Below, in pieces: positions 12,258 to 23,261 of a DNA stretch of 64,000 nucleotides (position 1 is the stretch's first letter; every line of letters starts with the position of its first letter). This DNA comes from Diphasiastrum complanatum (taxonomy: Eukaryota; Streptophyta; Lycopodiopsida; Lycopodiales; Lycopodiaceae), in assembly GCA_029204225.1 (NCBI GenBank), contig CM055110.1:37590960-37654959 (forward strand), given 5' to 3'. Made by a program: the position numbers and the translations under genes. Under the pieces are notes generated by a model. That model searched no databases, had not been told where the DNA came from, and worked only from the letters and a program-made list of their open reading frames with translations.

Positions 12258-12540
12258 TTAATTCTCTCAACGCAGTTCCACATGAGATACACACAACAGC
12301 TGAATGACTAACGAATTAAACGCTAGTTGTTACCCAAATTGTCGATCCACTAGAGCAGCTGAGGACGAAGACTTGTTCTTGTTCTGACTAGAATACTTAT
12401 AGTAGTATTAAATAAGATCCGTGTCCACCAAGCTTTCTTTTGGTCTAGAATACTTATCGTACTATTAAATAAGATCCGTGTCCACCAAGACAAAAAATGC
12501 CTTTGACTATAAGAGAAGAAGATAGGATATCGGTCCTTGG
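12258..12540 (-). promoter_or_regulatory. upstream region of AKR copy 1 with two short repeat units
   Basis: About 100 bp upstream of the ATG are two 66-bp tandem units (starting near 12390 and 12456) sharing the AATACTTATxGTAxTATTAA and AAGATCCGTGTCCA words with the 110-bp units upstream of copies 3 and 4. On the minus strand the first carries a CTATAAGTA TATA-like word. The sequence out to about 12530 matches the region beyond the repeats of copy 3, marking the shared duplication edge. Confidence 0.55.
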
Positions 12541-12589
12541 ATACTGCTCCCCATAATTTCACAGGGTGCTAGCAGGTGTTGAAATGTTG

Positions 12590-13893
12590 AGACACCTAGT
12601 GTAGCGCAGGCATCCCAAAGGGAACCGGGAACCACGACTTAGCTTCCCGACCTTCCATCCGAACCCACTTGACATACAAGCAGCCAACTCACCAACAACG
12701 ATCAGACTTAACTCACTTGAAATTCCGAAACCAACATTGAGATTCAACTTGGCACCATGCCAGATCGGGGGTCCCAATGTGGGTGACTTCACCAACATTG
12801 AAATCCAACCTGGCGCCATGCCAGATCGGGGGTCCCGATGTGGGTGACTTCCCTCCAAGCAAGCCGCCCGACATACATCAAACTTAACCAACTCGAAGCT
12901 TCGTTACAAACGAGTAACATCCATTCCAAGCAAGCGATCTGACTTACATCAGACTTAACCAACTGAAAGCTTTGTCACGAGCGTTGGAAGCCAACCTGGC
13001 GCCACACCAGACTGGACAGCCATAAACAGGTAACATCCACCCAAGCACGCCATCCAACTCAGCCGACAGGTTAGAGCCCGTACTCCAAGAGCTTAACCCA
13101 TTCACGTTCATGCAAGGAACACTCAGAACCACAAGCCGTGACAGATATGGAAACAACCAGTTCCTGAACCCAATGGTCCTGACAGCATACCGCTGGCGCC
13201 ACGGACCGAATGGTCCCGACGGCATACCGCTGGCGTCCCGGGATTTGACCCTCAGCTATGTGCCAAGTTAAAAATTTTGAAAGCGGCCTTACAACTGGCG
13301 CTTTTACCAAACACTGAAACCCAGAAGGTAATTAGAGTCAGTTTGAGGAAAATCCCACTTTATTGATAAATCTGAGAAGGTTACATTTCAAGTGTGTGAC
13401 CGACCCTAGTCTCCGGGGCGCTAGCATGCCAAGGCGAGAGCCAGGACAACATTCCAGCAAGGGAGGCTGAGACTTGGTTGGAGCTCGCCCTGAGTCGCAA
13501 CCCGCACTCCCCTATAGTATTGGTGTGATTCAACACCTCCCCTCATACCAAGCGCTCTACCCAAGCTGGTAAAGCACGTTTTTCTCTCTCTCTAGGATTT
13601 TCTCTTTCTAAAAAGTCATTTTCTCTCTCTAGATTTTACTGATCCCCAGGCTTCCTTTAATCATGCCTAGATCGTGTGAGGTGATTGCACATCGATCTGA
13701 GCTCTCTAGACTTCGCTAGAACTGATCAAAGATTTTCAGCCATAGGAACTTGGTGCCGGCTGGATTCTGGTCACAGTGGCACCGGGAGCGGCGCCGGCGC
13801 CATTGGCGCCGGGAGCAGCAGGGGCGCTGCTGGCGCCGGGGACATAGCTGGCGCCGATGGCGCCGAAAGTAAAGCTTGTAAAGGTAGCTTTAC
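12590..13893 (-). repeat. GGCGCC-rich repeat, copy R2
   Basis: Reverse complement of R1 (5001-6207). It starts at CATCCCAAAGGGAACCGGGA and ends at a GTAAAGCTTGTAAAGGTAGC edge. It contains an internal tandem duplication of about 57 bp around CCAGATCGGGGGTCCC (near 12760 and 12820). Also seen: ATCAATAAAGTGGGA on the minus strand near 13360, which could be a polyadenylation signal if the unit is transcribed. Confidence 0.75.
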
Positions 13894-13896
13894 AAC

Positions 13897-14937
13897 ACAT
13901 CCCAAAGGGAGCCGGGAACCACGACTTAGCTTCCCGACCTTCAACTCTTGTCGTCTGAACCCACTTGACATACAAGCAGCCAACTCGCCAACAACGATCA
14001 GACTTAACCCACTTGAAGTTCCAAAACCCCAACCTGGCGCCATGCGAGATCGGGGGTCCCGATGTGGGTGACTCCCCTCCAAGCAAGCCGCCTGACATAC
14101 ATCAAACTTAACTAACTCGAAGGTTCGTTACAAACAAGTCAGACTGGACAACCATAAACAGGTAACTCCAAACCAGACTAGACAGCCATAAATAGGTAAC
14201 TTCCATCCGAGCAAGCCATCCAACTCAACCGACCCGTTTCCCAAGAGCTTAACCCATTCACGTTCATGCAAGGAATACTCAGAACCACAAGCCGCGACAG
14301 ATATGGACAACTAGTTCCCGGACCGAATGGTCCCGACAACATACCGCTAGCGCCATGGATGGAATAGTCCCGACGACATACCGCTGGCGTCCCGAGATAC
14401 AACCCTCAGCTATGTGCCAGATCAAAAAGTTTGAAGTGGCCTTACAACTAGCGCTTTTACCAAACACTGAAACAAAGAAGGTAATCAGAGTCAGTTTGAG
14501 AAAAATCCCACTTTATTAATAAATCTGAGAAGCTTACATTTCAAGTATGTGACCGACCCTAGTCTTCGGGGCGCTGGCATGCCAAGGCGGGCGCCAGGAC
14601 AACATTCCAGCAAGGGAGGCTGAGACTTGGTTGGAGCTTGTCCTGAGTCGCCGCAACCCATACCCCCCTATAGTATTGGTGGGATTTGCCACCTCCCCTC
14701 ATGCCTTCCCTCAATCATGCCTAGATCGTGTGAGGTGATTGCACATCGATCCGAGCTCTCTGGACTTCGCTAGAACCGATCAAAGATTTTCAGCCATAGG
14801 TACTTGGCGCCCGCTGGATTTTGGTCACAGTGGTGTCGGGAGCGGTGTTGGCGCCGGGAGCAACAGTGGCGCTACTAGTGCCAGGGGAAATGCTGGCGAT
14901 AGTGGCACCGGAAGTAAAGCTTAGAAAAGTAGCTTTA
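13897..14937 (-). repeat. GGCGCC-rich repeat, copy R3
   Basis: Begins with the same CATCCCAAAGGGAGCCGGGA edge right where R2 ends and closes at the same GTAAAGCTTAGAAAAGTAGC edge. It is therefore a head-to-tail second unit, shorter than R2 by internal deletions. Confidence 0.75.
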
Positions 14938-15061
14938 CAACACCTTGCCTGTCTTTCGTCGCCCTCATCTCCACGATACTCCACCTCCAGCTTGTCGCTT
15001 AGCCTTGTCTCCGGGCTCCAGCGTGCAGCGCACCAGCCACACGAGCCGCACCCCTCCTCTT

Positions 15062-15540
15062 TGTTAGATTTCTTATGCTCAGCCTTAAACAAATAGTTCA
15101 AGTAATGAGCATCCTGAAAATCAATGGCCGACTACATGTTTTCGGACCTTCACATTTTTTCATATAAGATTTTTTTTGCCTTAACCATTCTTAGGCACCT
15201 TAGCCTTTTTCGCACCTTAGTGAGAAAAGCGACACAATGGCCAAGTGGCCAGAATGCCTTAGAAACCATTCTTAAGGCACCTTCGTCTTTTTTGTCTTTT
15301 TCGCCCTTTCGTGAAAAATGCAACAAAATGGCTGAAATGCCTTAGAAACCATTTTAAAGGCACCTTCGGCTTTTTCAGTTTTTTCGCTGCCTTTAGTCTA
15401 AGACACCTTCAGCATTTTCGTTGTCTTTAGTCTAAGGCACCTTCTATTTTTTCGCTGCCTTTAGTCCAAGGCACTTTTGTCTTTTCGCCTTCTTCGCTGT
15501 CGTAAATCTAAGGGTGCCTTCAGGATTTACATACCTTAAG
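15062..15540 (+). repeat. copia LTR fragment related to 54790-55440
   Basis: Starts TGTTAGATTTCTTATG and runs through TCAAGTAATGAGCATCCTGA and the CGACTACAT-TTTTCGGACC block, matching in reverse complement the LTR ending at 55440. It then becomes a degenerate tandem series of AAGGCACCTTCGxCTTTTTCG words. Similarity is lost after about 15540, so it is a truncated or diverged LTR. Confidence 0.65.
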
Positions 15541-16600
15541 TCTACACATGAATCTTGTGAATTTCAATGTACTTTTTGTGCACCCTTGGATCAAGTTGGG
15601 TCCAAGATAAATGGATAGGATCAATGTAAATATTAGCCAATAGGATTTTGGAACAAGGGTCTTCCCCATTTTATAAAAAGGCACCATTTGTACACCATTT
15701 CCATGCTTAATGAGAAGGAAGAAACTCTACCAATTTGGAGAACCAAGCATCCTCATTTGCTAAGCACTCATGCTAATGCTTTTTATTGTGTGTTTCTAGT
15801 TGTTTCCATTTCTATGTTCTTGTTTTAATACTTATGGTTTTTTCATTAGTGTGCATCTTGAGCTTTTGAGCTAACCTCCCCCTCAACTCTATCTCTCTAT
15901 TTCTCTCTTCTCCTTATTTCTCTTCTATTCTAACCTTCCCTTCCACCAACAATCATGATGAAGTTAGTTTAGGGAGAGTAGAGTTAGTGTGAGTAGTGTT
16001 AGTTGAGATAGAGTTAGATAAAAAGTAGGGAACTAACTAAAAGTAGCATCTATGCATAGTTAGGTGCCTATCCAGTGAACTAGCCCTTGTTGACAGGCGG
16101 GAGGGATACTACAACGTCGGATCGAAGACCCTAGAGTAACGCCATTGTTGGGGATAAGTTTCCACTAACTAGTGTAGCTGCATTTCAGCTATTTCTTGTT
16201 TTTTAGAGTAGTGTTAGGTAGATTTTTGGGAGTTTAGAGTTAGTTTTCTGTTTTTTTTTGTGTTTAGACTGTTCACAGCTAGCGGAGGAGGTGTGAGAGG
16301 GTAGAGGAGGCCCGAACAGCCTCTAAGGGTTTGAAACCCAAACCAACAAGCCAAAAAATCCAAAAAACACACCAATAATAACGACAAGATAAAAGGTTCA
16401 CAAAATATATAAAAAAGTCAAGGACTAGGGGCTACGGACTAAGGGATAAGGGCTAGGGTTAAGGGCTAAGAGCCTAGGGGCAAGGGGGGCCTTGGCATTT
16501 TGCGAGTAAGTCACCTACGAGTTTTGTGAGTTTTGGTTTCGATAAGCTACTATAAAAAGAAGGCACGTGGTGTGCTATGTTTTCTAGAGAGAGAGGGAGA
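15541..16600. other. no recognisable gene
   Basis: Contains a TATA-like TTATAAAAAGG near 15673, which may be promoter sequence of the preceding LTR, a TTAGTTGAGATAGAGTTAG-type A/G-rich run near 15960-16040, and AT-rich filler. No coding exon or clear element boundary was seen. Confidence 0.4.
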
Positions 16601-16604
16601 GCAT

Positions 16605-16606
16605 CC

Positions 16607-16637
<31 letters not shown>

Positions 16638-16889
16638 CTCTCTAGAGAGCGAGAGTGGCCATCCTGTTTGTTATTCATTAATCTGATCTGATTGATGGGC
16701 AATCTATGGACTGATCCAAGTGCATAATCTTCATGGATTGTTCATATTGCTTCTTCAAGCAGTGTGCTTCGTGCAATGTGTAGATAATGCGAGAGAGAGA
16801 GAGAGAGAACCGTGAGAACCGTTGAAATAGATGAACGATGGTTCAACGATGTTATGACAACGGTTCCTCTCTCTCACGGTTCTCACGAT

Positions 16890-16933
<44 letters not shown>

Positions 16934-17166
16934 GATTCTCACGGTTCCTCTCTCACTCATGGTTCTCACGGTTCACGGTTCTCACAATTCCTCTCTCTCA
17001 ACGGTTCTCACGCTTCCTCTCTTACTGTGAGAACCGTGAGAGAGCAATCGTTAGAACCGTGAGTGAGAGAGAGAAACCGTGAGAACCGTTGAGAGAGAGG
17101 AATCGTGAGAACCGTGAGTGAGAGAGGGAGAGCATCCGAGATAGAGAGAGAGCATCGTGAGAACCG

Positions 17167-17203
<37 letters not shown>

Positions 17204-17266
17204 ATCATGAGAACTGTGAGAACCTTGAGAGAGATAGAGAGAGGAACTGTGAGAACCGTGAGAACC

Positions 17267-17360
<94 letters not shown>

Positions 17361-17396
17361 ACTGTGAGAACCGTGAGTGAGAGAGAGAGGGAGAGC

Positions 17397-17436
<40 letters not shown>

Positions 17437-17537
17437 CGTTAGTGAGAGAGAGAGAGAGGAACCATGAGAAGAACCGTGAGAATCGCGAGAGAGAGAGCAC
17501 CGTGAGAACCGTGAGTGAGAGAGAGAGAGGGAGAGCA

Positions 17538-17614
<77 letters not shown>

Positions 17615-17745
17615 ATCGTTGAAGCACTGATACAGATGTTATAGCATCCACAATTGAGAGAGAGGAACCGTGAGAATCGTGAGAGAGAAACTATGAGAAC
17701 CGTTGAGAGAGAGGAACCGTGAGAGAAATAGAACTTGAAATAACT
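16605..17745. repeat. GA/CT microsatellites mixed with ACCGTGAGA minisatellite
   Basis: Long (GA)n tracts (16613-16637, 17168-17200, 17270-17360, 17402-17434, 17540-17612) and a (CT)n tract (16892-16931) alternate with many copies of a 9-15 bp word, ACCGTGAGA / TCTCACGGT, in both orientations. The strand switches from CT-rich to GA-rich near 17030, making a large imperfect inverted structure. The Ser/Leu- or Arg/Glu-repeat open frames over it are products of the repeat, not genes. Confidence 0.95.
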
Positions 17746-18200
17746 TAGAAATAATGACATGTATGCATAACCATGTTGTTGTCAATGTCCAACCCTAGAA
17801 TGCCAACCAACATGTCTTTAATTCACGATCACATTAATATTTATATCTCGTTGATTTGTATTGTTTTTGTTTTTTTTGTAGTGTTTAGGGTCAAAGTATA
17901 CAAGTTAATTTCTTTCATCATGCTAAAACGTAACAGATGGACGAGATGAATGCTACAAGTTAAAAATTGCAAGTAATTAACACCGACAATAGCAGAATGA
18001 CTAATATTCCAAACTAGGTCAAGAAATACATTTAAACTCAATGACTCACAATAATAGTATTCTAGTTTTTCATCACACAAGACTCAGAGCTTGTTAGAGA
18101 TGTGGTACATTTCTCTCTCTAGATAATACTTGAAATAACTCAGAAATAGTGAGACGTGGTTGATGCATAACCATGATGTTGTCAATGTCCAGCCCCAAAA
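17733..18200 (+). repeat. direct repeat pair flanking AT-rich DNA
   Basis: ACTTGAAATAACTyAGAAATA followed by a TGATGTTGTCAATGTCC-like segment occurs at about 17733-17795 and again at 18128-18195, about 395 bp apart. The remainder up to 18730 is AT-rich with no recognisable gene. Confidence 0.6.
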
Positions 18201-18739
18201 CAACAATGTAGGTATAAAGTACATATGCCTGCAAGGTGTAAATTTTTCTCTCGTTGTGCCTCTTAGAGAAACTTAGAGTCCGAAGAGGGCCTTTGAAAAA
18301 GTTGTTTTTTTTATTTTTTTTCTTATTTTCGTTGCGATGTGGACCAATTGAAACCTTGAAATCGGGGTTCTACGTAACGTAGAATTTTTCAAATATAAAT
18401 AAAATAAAAACTTTTAAAATATATTGATATTTCATTGTTGGGCGCCTAGTGGGTCCCACCACAAAAGCTACTGTTGGCCAAGGCTTGCCAAGTGGGCCCA
18501 CCACAATACTATACAAGTAGAGTAATAAGTGCGAGGGCACTAGCATCCTACGCATATAAGCCCAACCCAATGAGCACAAGTAGCAAGTTGTAATTCCTAA
18601 GAATAAGAGACTAGGGGCTTAAAACTCTAAAATGACATTAGAGGCCCTAAGTCAAGTTGTAAATAAAAAAGCTAAAAAGGGCCCAAATCATTTTGGTGGG
18701 GACTGCCTGGAGCTGTAGGTGCCCTTTTGATTCCCTCTT

Positions 18740-19420
18740 TCTTAAAATTGAAATAGATGCATTTGAGGAAGATTCTCCGCCATGTTTGCTTCTGATCCTT
18801 TGAAATCAACAAACTGATCTCTCACCCAACCATTGCTTTTACATTCTTGAAAAACAGGCGCCTCTCCATTGCCTTTGAGTATGTATAGAAAGATCTTTAT
18901 AAAGTATCTTGCTCCACCCAGTGCTGGAGTTAGCATATGTCCACTAAGATCAGTGTGTACTAATTCTAAGGGCTTCATGCTTCTGATTTTGCAAATGTTA
19001 CTCTAGTTTGCTTACCATGCATGCAGCCTGACATACATCTCCATCTACAGACTCACAGTCCTGCATTTCATATACCATCTCAGGTCTTTGCATTTCTTGT
19101 AGCTGCTGCATGCTAATGTGGCCAAGCCGCTCCCATAAGCTTCCACTGGTCTTCTGTACGCTGCTTCTTCATGGTCTGTACAGGCTACAAGTACCTTCCC
19201 CTTCAAGAACCCAATCTATAAAGAGCTCCCATTCTTACTACTTTTGTTTTCCTCATGCCACCAGGCGACATGACTCTACAAGAAGCGCTATTAAACATGA
19301 TGAGATACGCACTATCAGTTACATTGCTAAATGAGTCTCTTAAGGCCAGCACCTACTCAAGCTTTCCAATATTCCTGGTTGGGAGTGCGGTCCATGCTTC
19401 CACTTGCCACGCCTTCCTAC
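18740..19420 (-). pseudogene. copia pol remnant: GAG-pre-integrase and integrase start
   Basis: On the minus strand the right part reads as a pre-integrase domain (MGALYRLGSL near 19210, RLGHISMQQLQEMQ near 19110, with a zinc-binding-like His/Cys pattern and VCQAAC near 19030). It runs into KPLELVHTDLSGHMLTPALGGARYF (18975-18900), the start of the copia integrase core with its first catalytic Asp. Several stops and frame changes interrupt it and it ends near 18740. No LTRs were found around it. Confidence 0.7.
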
Positions 19421-20490
19421 TTACTGTCGCCTCCCATTGGGACCTCTCTGTGCTTCTTGTTATGAGTAGATTATGTCTTTCAAAAGGTCAAAAGGTTGGT
19501 AAAAAAATTTGTAAAGCATATTACAACCCATAAAGAGTTAAAATGTGTGACCCACACAAATGTTTTAGCCATAACCAGGAGCGAGCCTTGCCATTCTTTT
19601 ACGCTTAAGAAAGGTCTTACTAGTGATCTTTACACTTGGTTTAACATGACCGTTTGACTATGGCTTAACCTAGTGGCTTCACCATCACTTTAAGACCGTT
19701 CTATCTGGTGCAAAGGTTGCTTGCTTTCACCAATACGTAAAAGGGTCTTGGGATGGCTACTAGGCCCCTGCCCAGGCTTTATCCATTGTCCAGGCCAGCT
19801 TTTTAACTTTTAAGGTTATAATTTTTATAAATTAACAAAACTATAATCATTAGATTATTTAAGTGTTGAAAGACCTATTTCTTTTTATTAGTCCAGCTTT
19901 GAACAAAAACTACGCTTTTTAACATCAGTAGGTTCTTCACTAAGCTAAAAAAATGGTTTGTATGAGCACTGAGCTGTATGTTAACAAATTGGAGCAGACT
20001 AAACAAGTAAGAAGAAACTTATGAACTCAAAAAAAGACTGACTAGCCAGGATAAATCTATCTTATACTGTGACAGTGGCACAAACCACGAAGTAGATTCC
20101 AGCCATTCTAATTAACTAACTGCAGGTGCATGTAGTGGGGTAGTGGGGTCATGGGTGTGTGAAGCCTGCTGGAACTGATTGCCAGAGAAATCCAGCAAGC
20201 CTTGAACTCACGGAACTCATTGTGCTCATTGTTAACACTGCACACTCATGCTCACACTTCACATAGGGGATGAAGAGCTGGGCGCTTACGCTTGCATCTC
20301 CCTCTGGCACAAAGTTCGGGGTGGCATTTAGCTCCACTCATAGTGGGTTCTTTATTCTTACGTTCTAACAATAAAGTGGGCGTGAGTGAGAATTTGAGCT
20401 TCAGCTAGAAATTGTTGGAATGAAAACATTGATTCTTTTTACCAAGATACCATGAACTTCATGTGCAAGACCTAAGATCATCTGAAGGTG
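19421..20490. other. no recognisable gene; expected place of AKR exon 1 is empty
   Basis: AT-rich to mixed sequence. I looked for an AKR first exon (VLNF..STGKSIPAIGLG) upstream of the plus-strand AKR pseudogene and did not find one on the plus strand here. Confidence 0.45.
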
Positions 20491-20497
20491 TTTGCAG

Positions 20498-21914
20498 GTG
20501 GGTTTGATACTGCGACCAATTATGGGACTGAAGGAGCTCTAGGTGAAGCCCTAGCTGAAGCATTCAGGAGTGGATCAGTGAGTAGAGAGGAGGTTTTTGT
20601 CACCTCGAAATTGTGGAATTCGGATCATGAGCCTGAAGATGTGTTACCAGCAGTGCAGAAGAGTCTCAGGTACTGCGTTCTCTTTGTGATTGGGATTCCT
20701 CGTGGATATGTATAGATCTCTGAAAGAGGCTCATATGTCATCTGACTTTTCCCATAGTAATCAAATTCTATCTCTGTCTTTTGCAGCTAGATTACATTGA
20801 TCTCTACTTGATCCACTTTCCTTTGAAGTTCAAGAAAGGTGTGAGAATACCTTCCAAAGGAGATGACTTTTTACCTGTTGACATAAGGCAACCTGGCAAG
20901 CACTAGAAAAGTGTGTAGAAGAAGGGCTAGTACATGCCATTGGTGTCAGTAACTTCACAGTGGAAAAATTGACAAGCTTGCTTGACTATGCCAAGATTGT
21001 TCCATCTGTTAATCAGGTATTGCAGGACACTCTGAACCGTCATCAAAGTAGTTGAATCTGCTTGGTTGAAAGCTCGGTGGAATAAAATTCTTCACTGTGA
21101 TCAAATTCCAAATTTAGACATTCTTCATTAAATCATAGATTAGTGGGTTGTTCACATTCTGGTTAAATTAATTGCGAAATCCGCTGCATTCTGAAAGCAG
21201 CTGTCCCAGAGCTGTCATCAACACTTTCCTTTCTCACTTTTAAGCTCTGGCATGTGTTTATCCTGCTAAGGATCATCACGTTGATATTAGTTCTTACAAG
21301 ATTAAGGTCATTATCTAATCGTATGCAGGTTGAGAGGCATCCTGTGTGGCAACAAAAGAAACTGAAACCATTTTGTGATGCCAAGGGCACCATGTCAGTG
21401 GGTGGTCGCCTCTTGGCGCTCCAGGAACTGTTTATGGTACACATGTTGTCCTAAGTAATCCTGTTATTCAAAGCATCGCAGAAAGGCATGGCAAGACAGC
21501 AGCTCAGGTGGGTATTCAGGGATTATCGCAGCCTTTCTCTTTTCGCTCTAGCTGAGAGGGCCTTTCTCACAGGCTGAGCTACACAAATGAGGTCTAGTAT
21601 TTGGGTTGCAAATTATTCTGTTGTTGTCTGTTCATATGTCAGATTAAGTACCCTATTCTGAACAGTGCAGCCTTGCAGTTTGCTTTCAGGTGGCATTGCG
21701 GTGGGGAGTGCAGACTGGAGCTAGCGTGCTGCCCAAAAGCTTCAATCCAAAACGAATAGCAGAAAACTTTGATGTATTCAGCTGGGAGCTATCTGAAGAC
21801 GACATCACACAAATAAGTAAAATTGAGCAACGTCGATCTGTTCCTTGTGAGGTGTTTTGCAATCCCAATGGGTCTCCCAAGAACCCAGAAGAATTATGGG
21901 ATGGAGACATGTAA
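20498..21914 (+). pseudogene. AKR4-like aldo-keto reductase pseudogene, copy 2
   Basis: Exon equivalents 2-5 are at 20498-20669, 20777-21016, 21329-21507 and 21690-21914. Exon 1 is not found. Exon 2 lacks 10 bp that code for the YRH of GYRHFDTA, shifting the frame. Exon 3 lost its usual TTTCAG acceptor (CTCTG instead) and has a 1-bp deletion in the DIKATWQ segment. The next AG downstream would lead straight to an in-frame TAG. Exon 4 has a further 1-bp deletion near KGILVSGW. Exon 5 is open, ends ELWDGDM, and keeps the ancestral-looking PKS cofactor motif. His is kept in LIHFPL but its Trp neighbour is Phe. It lies opposite to the other three copies and is the most divergent of the four. Confidence 0.88.
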
Positions 21915-22780
21915 GGCCAGCAATGCCAAAGTGTACTCAAGAAGATCATTATAGTGCCCTCTTACGTAGGAACATGGAGCTTGTGGATGCTTTCATTTTT
22001 ATTTTAGGAGGATTGGATAAAGGTCCCTTGAGGCAACAAATATGTAAGAGGCTCCTCTCCTCACGGGGCTAGGTTATGTAGTTCCTAATTAGGGGCAATC
22101 TCATATTCCTTTAAATATTTGTATTAGTTAAATATGGGGTGATGTTAAAAATAGAGTGCTTGGGTAGAGTGCTTGACTGCGACCAGCATGGCGCAGGCTC
22201 AAATCTTAGCCACTGCGTAGTAACATTGTAAGGAACTTGCTCCGCTCTTGGCATTGCCCAGATGGCGTGGCCCATAACTCTGTATCAAAAAAAATATAGA
22301 GTGATGATTTCTTGATTATGTACCATTTTCTAATCTTTGTACGATCATTTCTTAATTCTATAGCTTTTCTCGTCCTTGTACTAGCAGAGGTGCATTTCTT
22401 AACCAATTAAACAATGTAATTATTTTGTTACTTCATAAAGGGTTACTTTTTTGAAAAAGCATTAAAAAACCTTCCAACTTTTGGTATGTTTAATATGATT
22501 AATAATATAATCCAAAAAGATGAGGAGCTAAGGAGTCCACATCGATTTTAGTATTTTGTGTTTTGTCTATCTTGGTAACTGTGGTTACGTAATATGGTCC
22601 CTATTTTGTTTTTTGTAAATTCAAGAAAAAAAAATCTTGTTGATAGTCATGTGCTTCTTAATCAACATTGGGTCAAGATAATCTGGTTTTTTTTTAAACC
22701 CAGATAACACTTATGTTTGGATACTGATTAGACATAGGTAGTACTAGTTGCTAAGATTTTTGTTTAGTAAATTCTAGATT
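21915..22780. other. no recognisable gene
   Basis: AT-rich DNA downstream of the AKR pseudogene with homopolymer runs (A9 near 22626, T10 near 22687). No coding or repeat structure identified. Confidence 0.4.
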
Positions 22781-22781
22781 A

Positions 22782-23261
22782 GTGTTTTTATGTAGATTCT
22801 TTGACTTCTTTAGACACAATTTTCCAAATGGTGATGATTATTTTGGTGATCCAATGAAAGTATTTTTTTCAATAAAAAACGTCACATGGTTCAATAAAAA
22901 GAGTAGATCAAGTGATTCTATGTTGGATAGAATTGAGATGCTTGATAGGCAAGCTAGTCAAGAAGAGGAGTCTTCTACCTTTTATGATTTGTTCATTAAG
23001 AGAGTCTGCATGAGTAATTTTCATTGTGTACTTATTGAGGATTGGAAAGGACTCAAAGGGGCAGCAAGGATTAGGTTTGACACTCATCTTCACCTATTCT
23101 ACTTGGATTTATCTTTAAAGATTAAGAATAAAGTCCTTGATGTTTTTCTCAATTTTACTATAAAAAAGTACAAAGAACCCTTGCCAGTCCAACCTTCGCA
23201 ACAGTCATTAGTAGGTAGATTTGTATCAGATCCATCTACAGTGAAAGTTTTAGGCGCATAA
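22782..23261 (+). repeat. unrecognised repeat with IRFDTHLHL peptide
   Basis: A 159-aa open frame of unknown function. Its segment ARIRFDTHLHLFYLDL (near 23070-23120) is matched by FIRFDTHLHLLYFML in another open frame at 29205-29771, and the nucleotides around both agree as well. I do not recognise the family. It directly abuts gypsy gag sequence at 23262, so a junction or insertion lies there. Confidence 0.5.

Noticed and set aside
13685-14400. Ala/Gly/Pro-rich open frames in the GGCGCC-rich repeats
   Set aside because: They arise from GGCGCC runs, are not conserved in frame between R1, R2 and R3, and overlap on both strands.
16130-16165. TAACGCCATTGTTGGGGA, similar to a tRNA-Asp-type gypsy PBS
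   Set aside because: Too many mismatches, and no LTR edge or gag beside it.
16812-17760. Several open frames encoding Ser-Leu or Arg-Glu repeats
   Set aside because: They are forced by (CT)n/(GA)n tracts, are open in many frames at once and have no other protein features.
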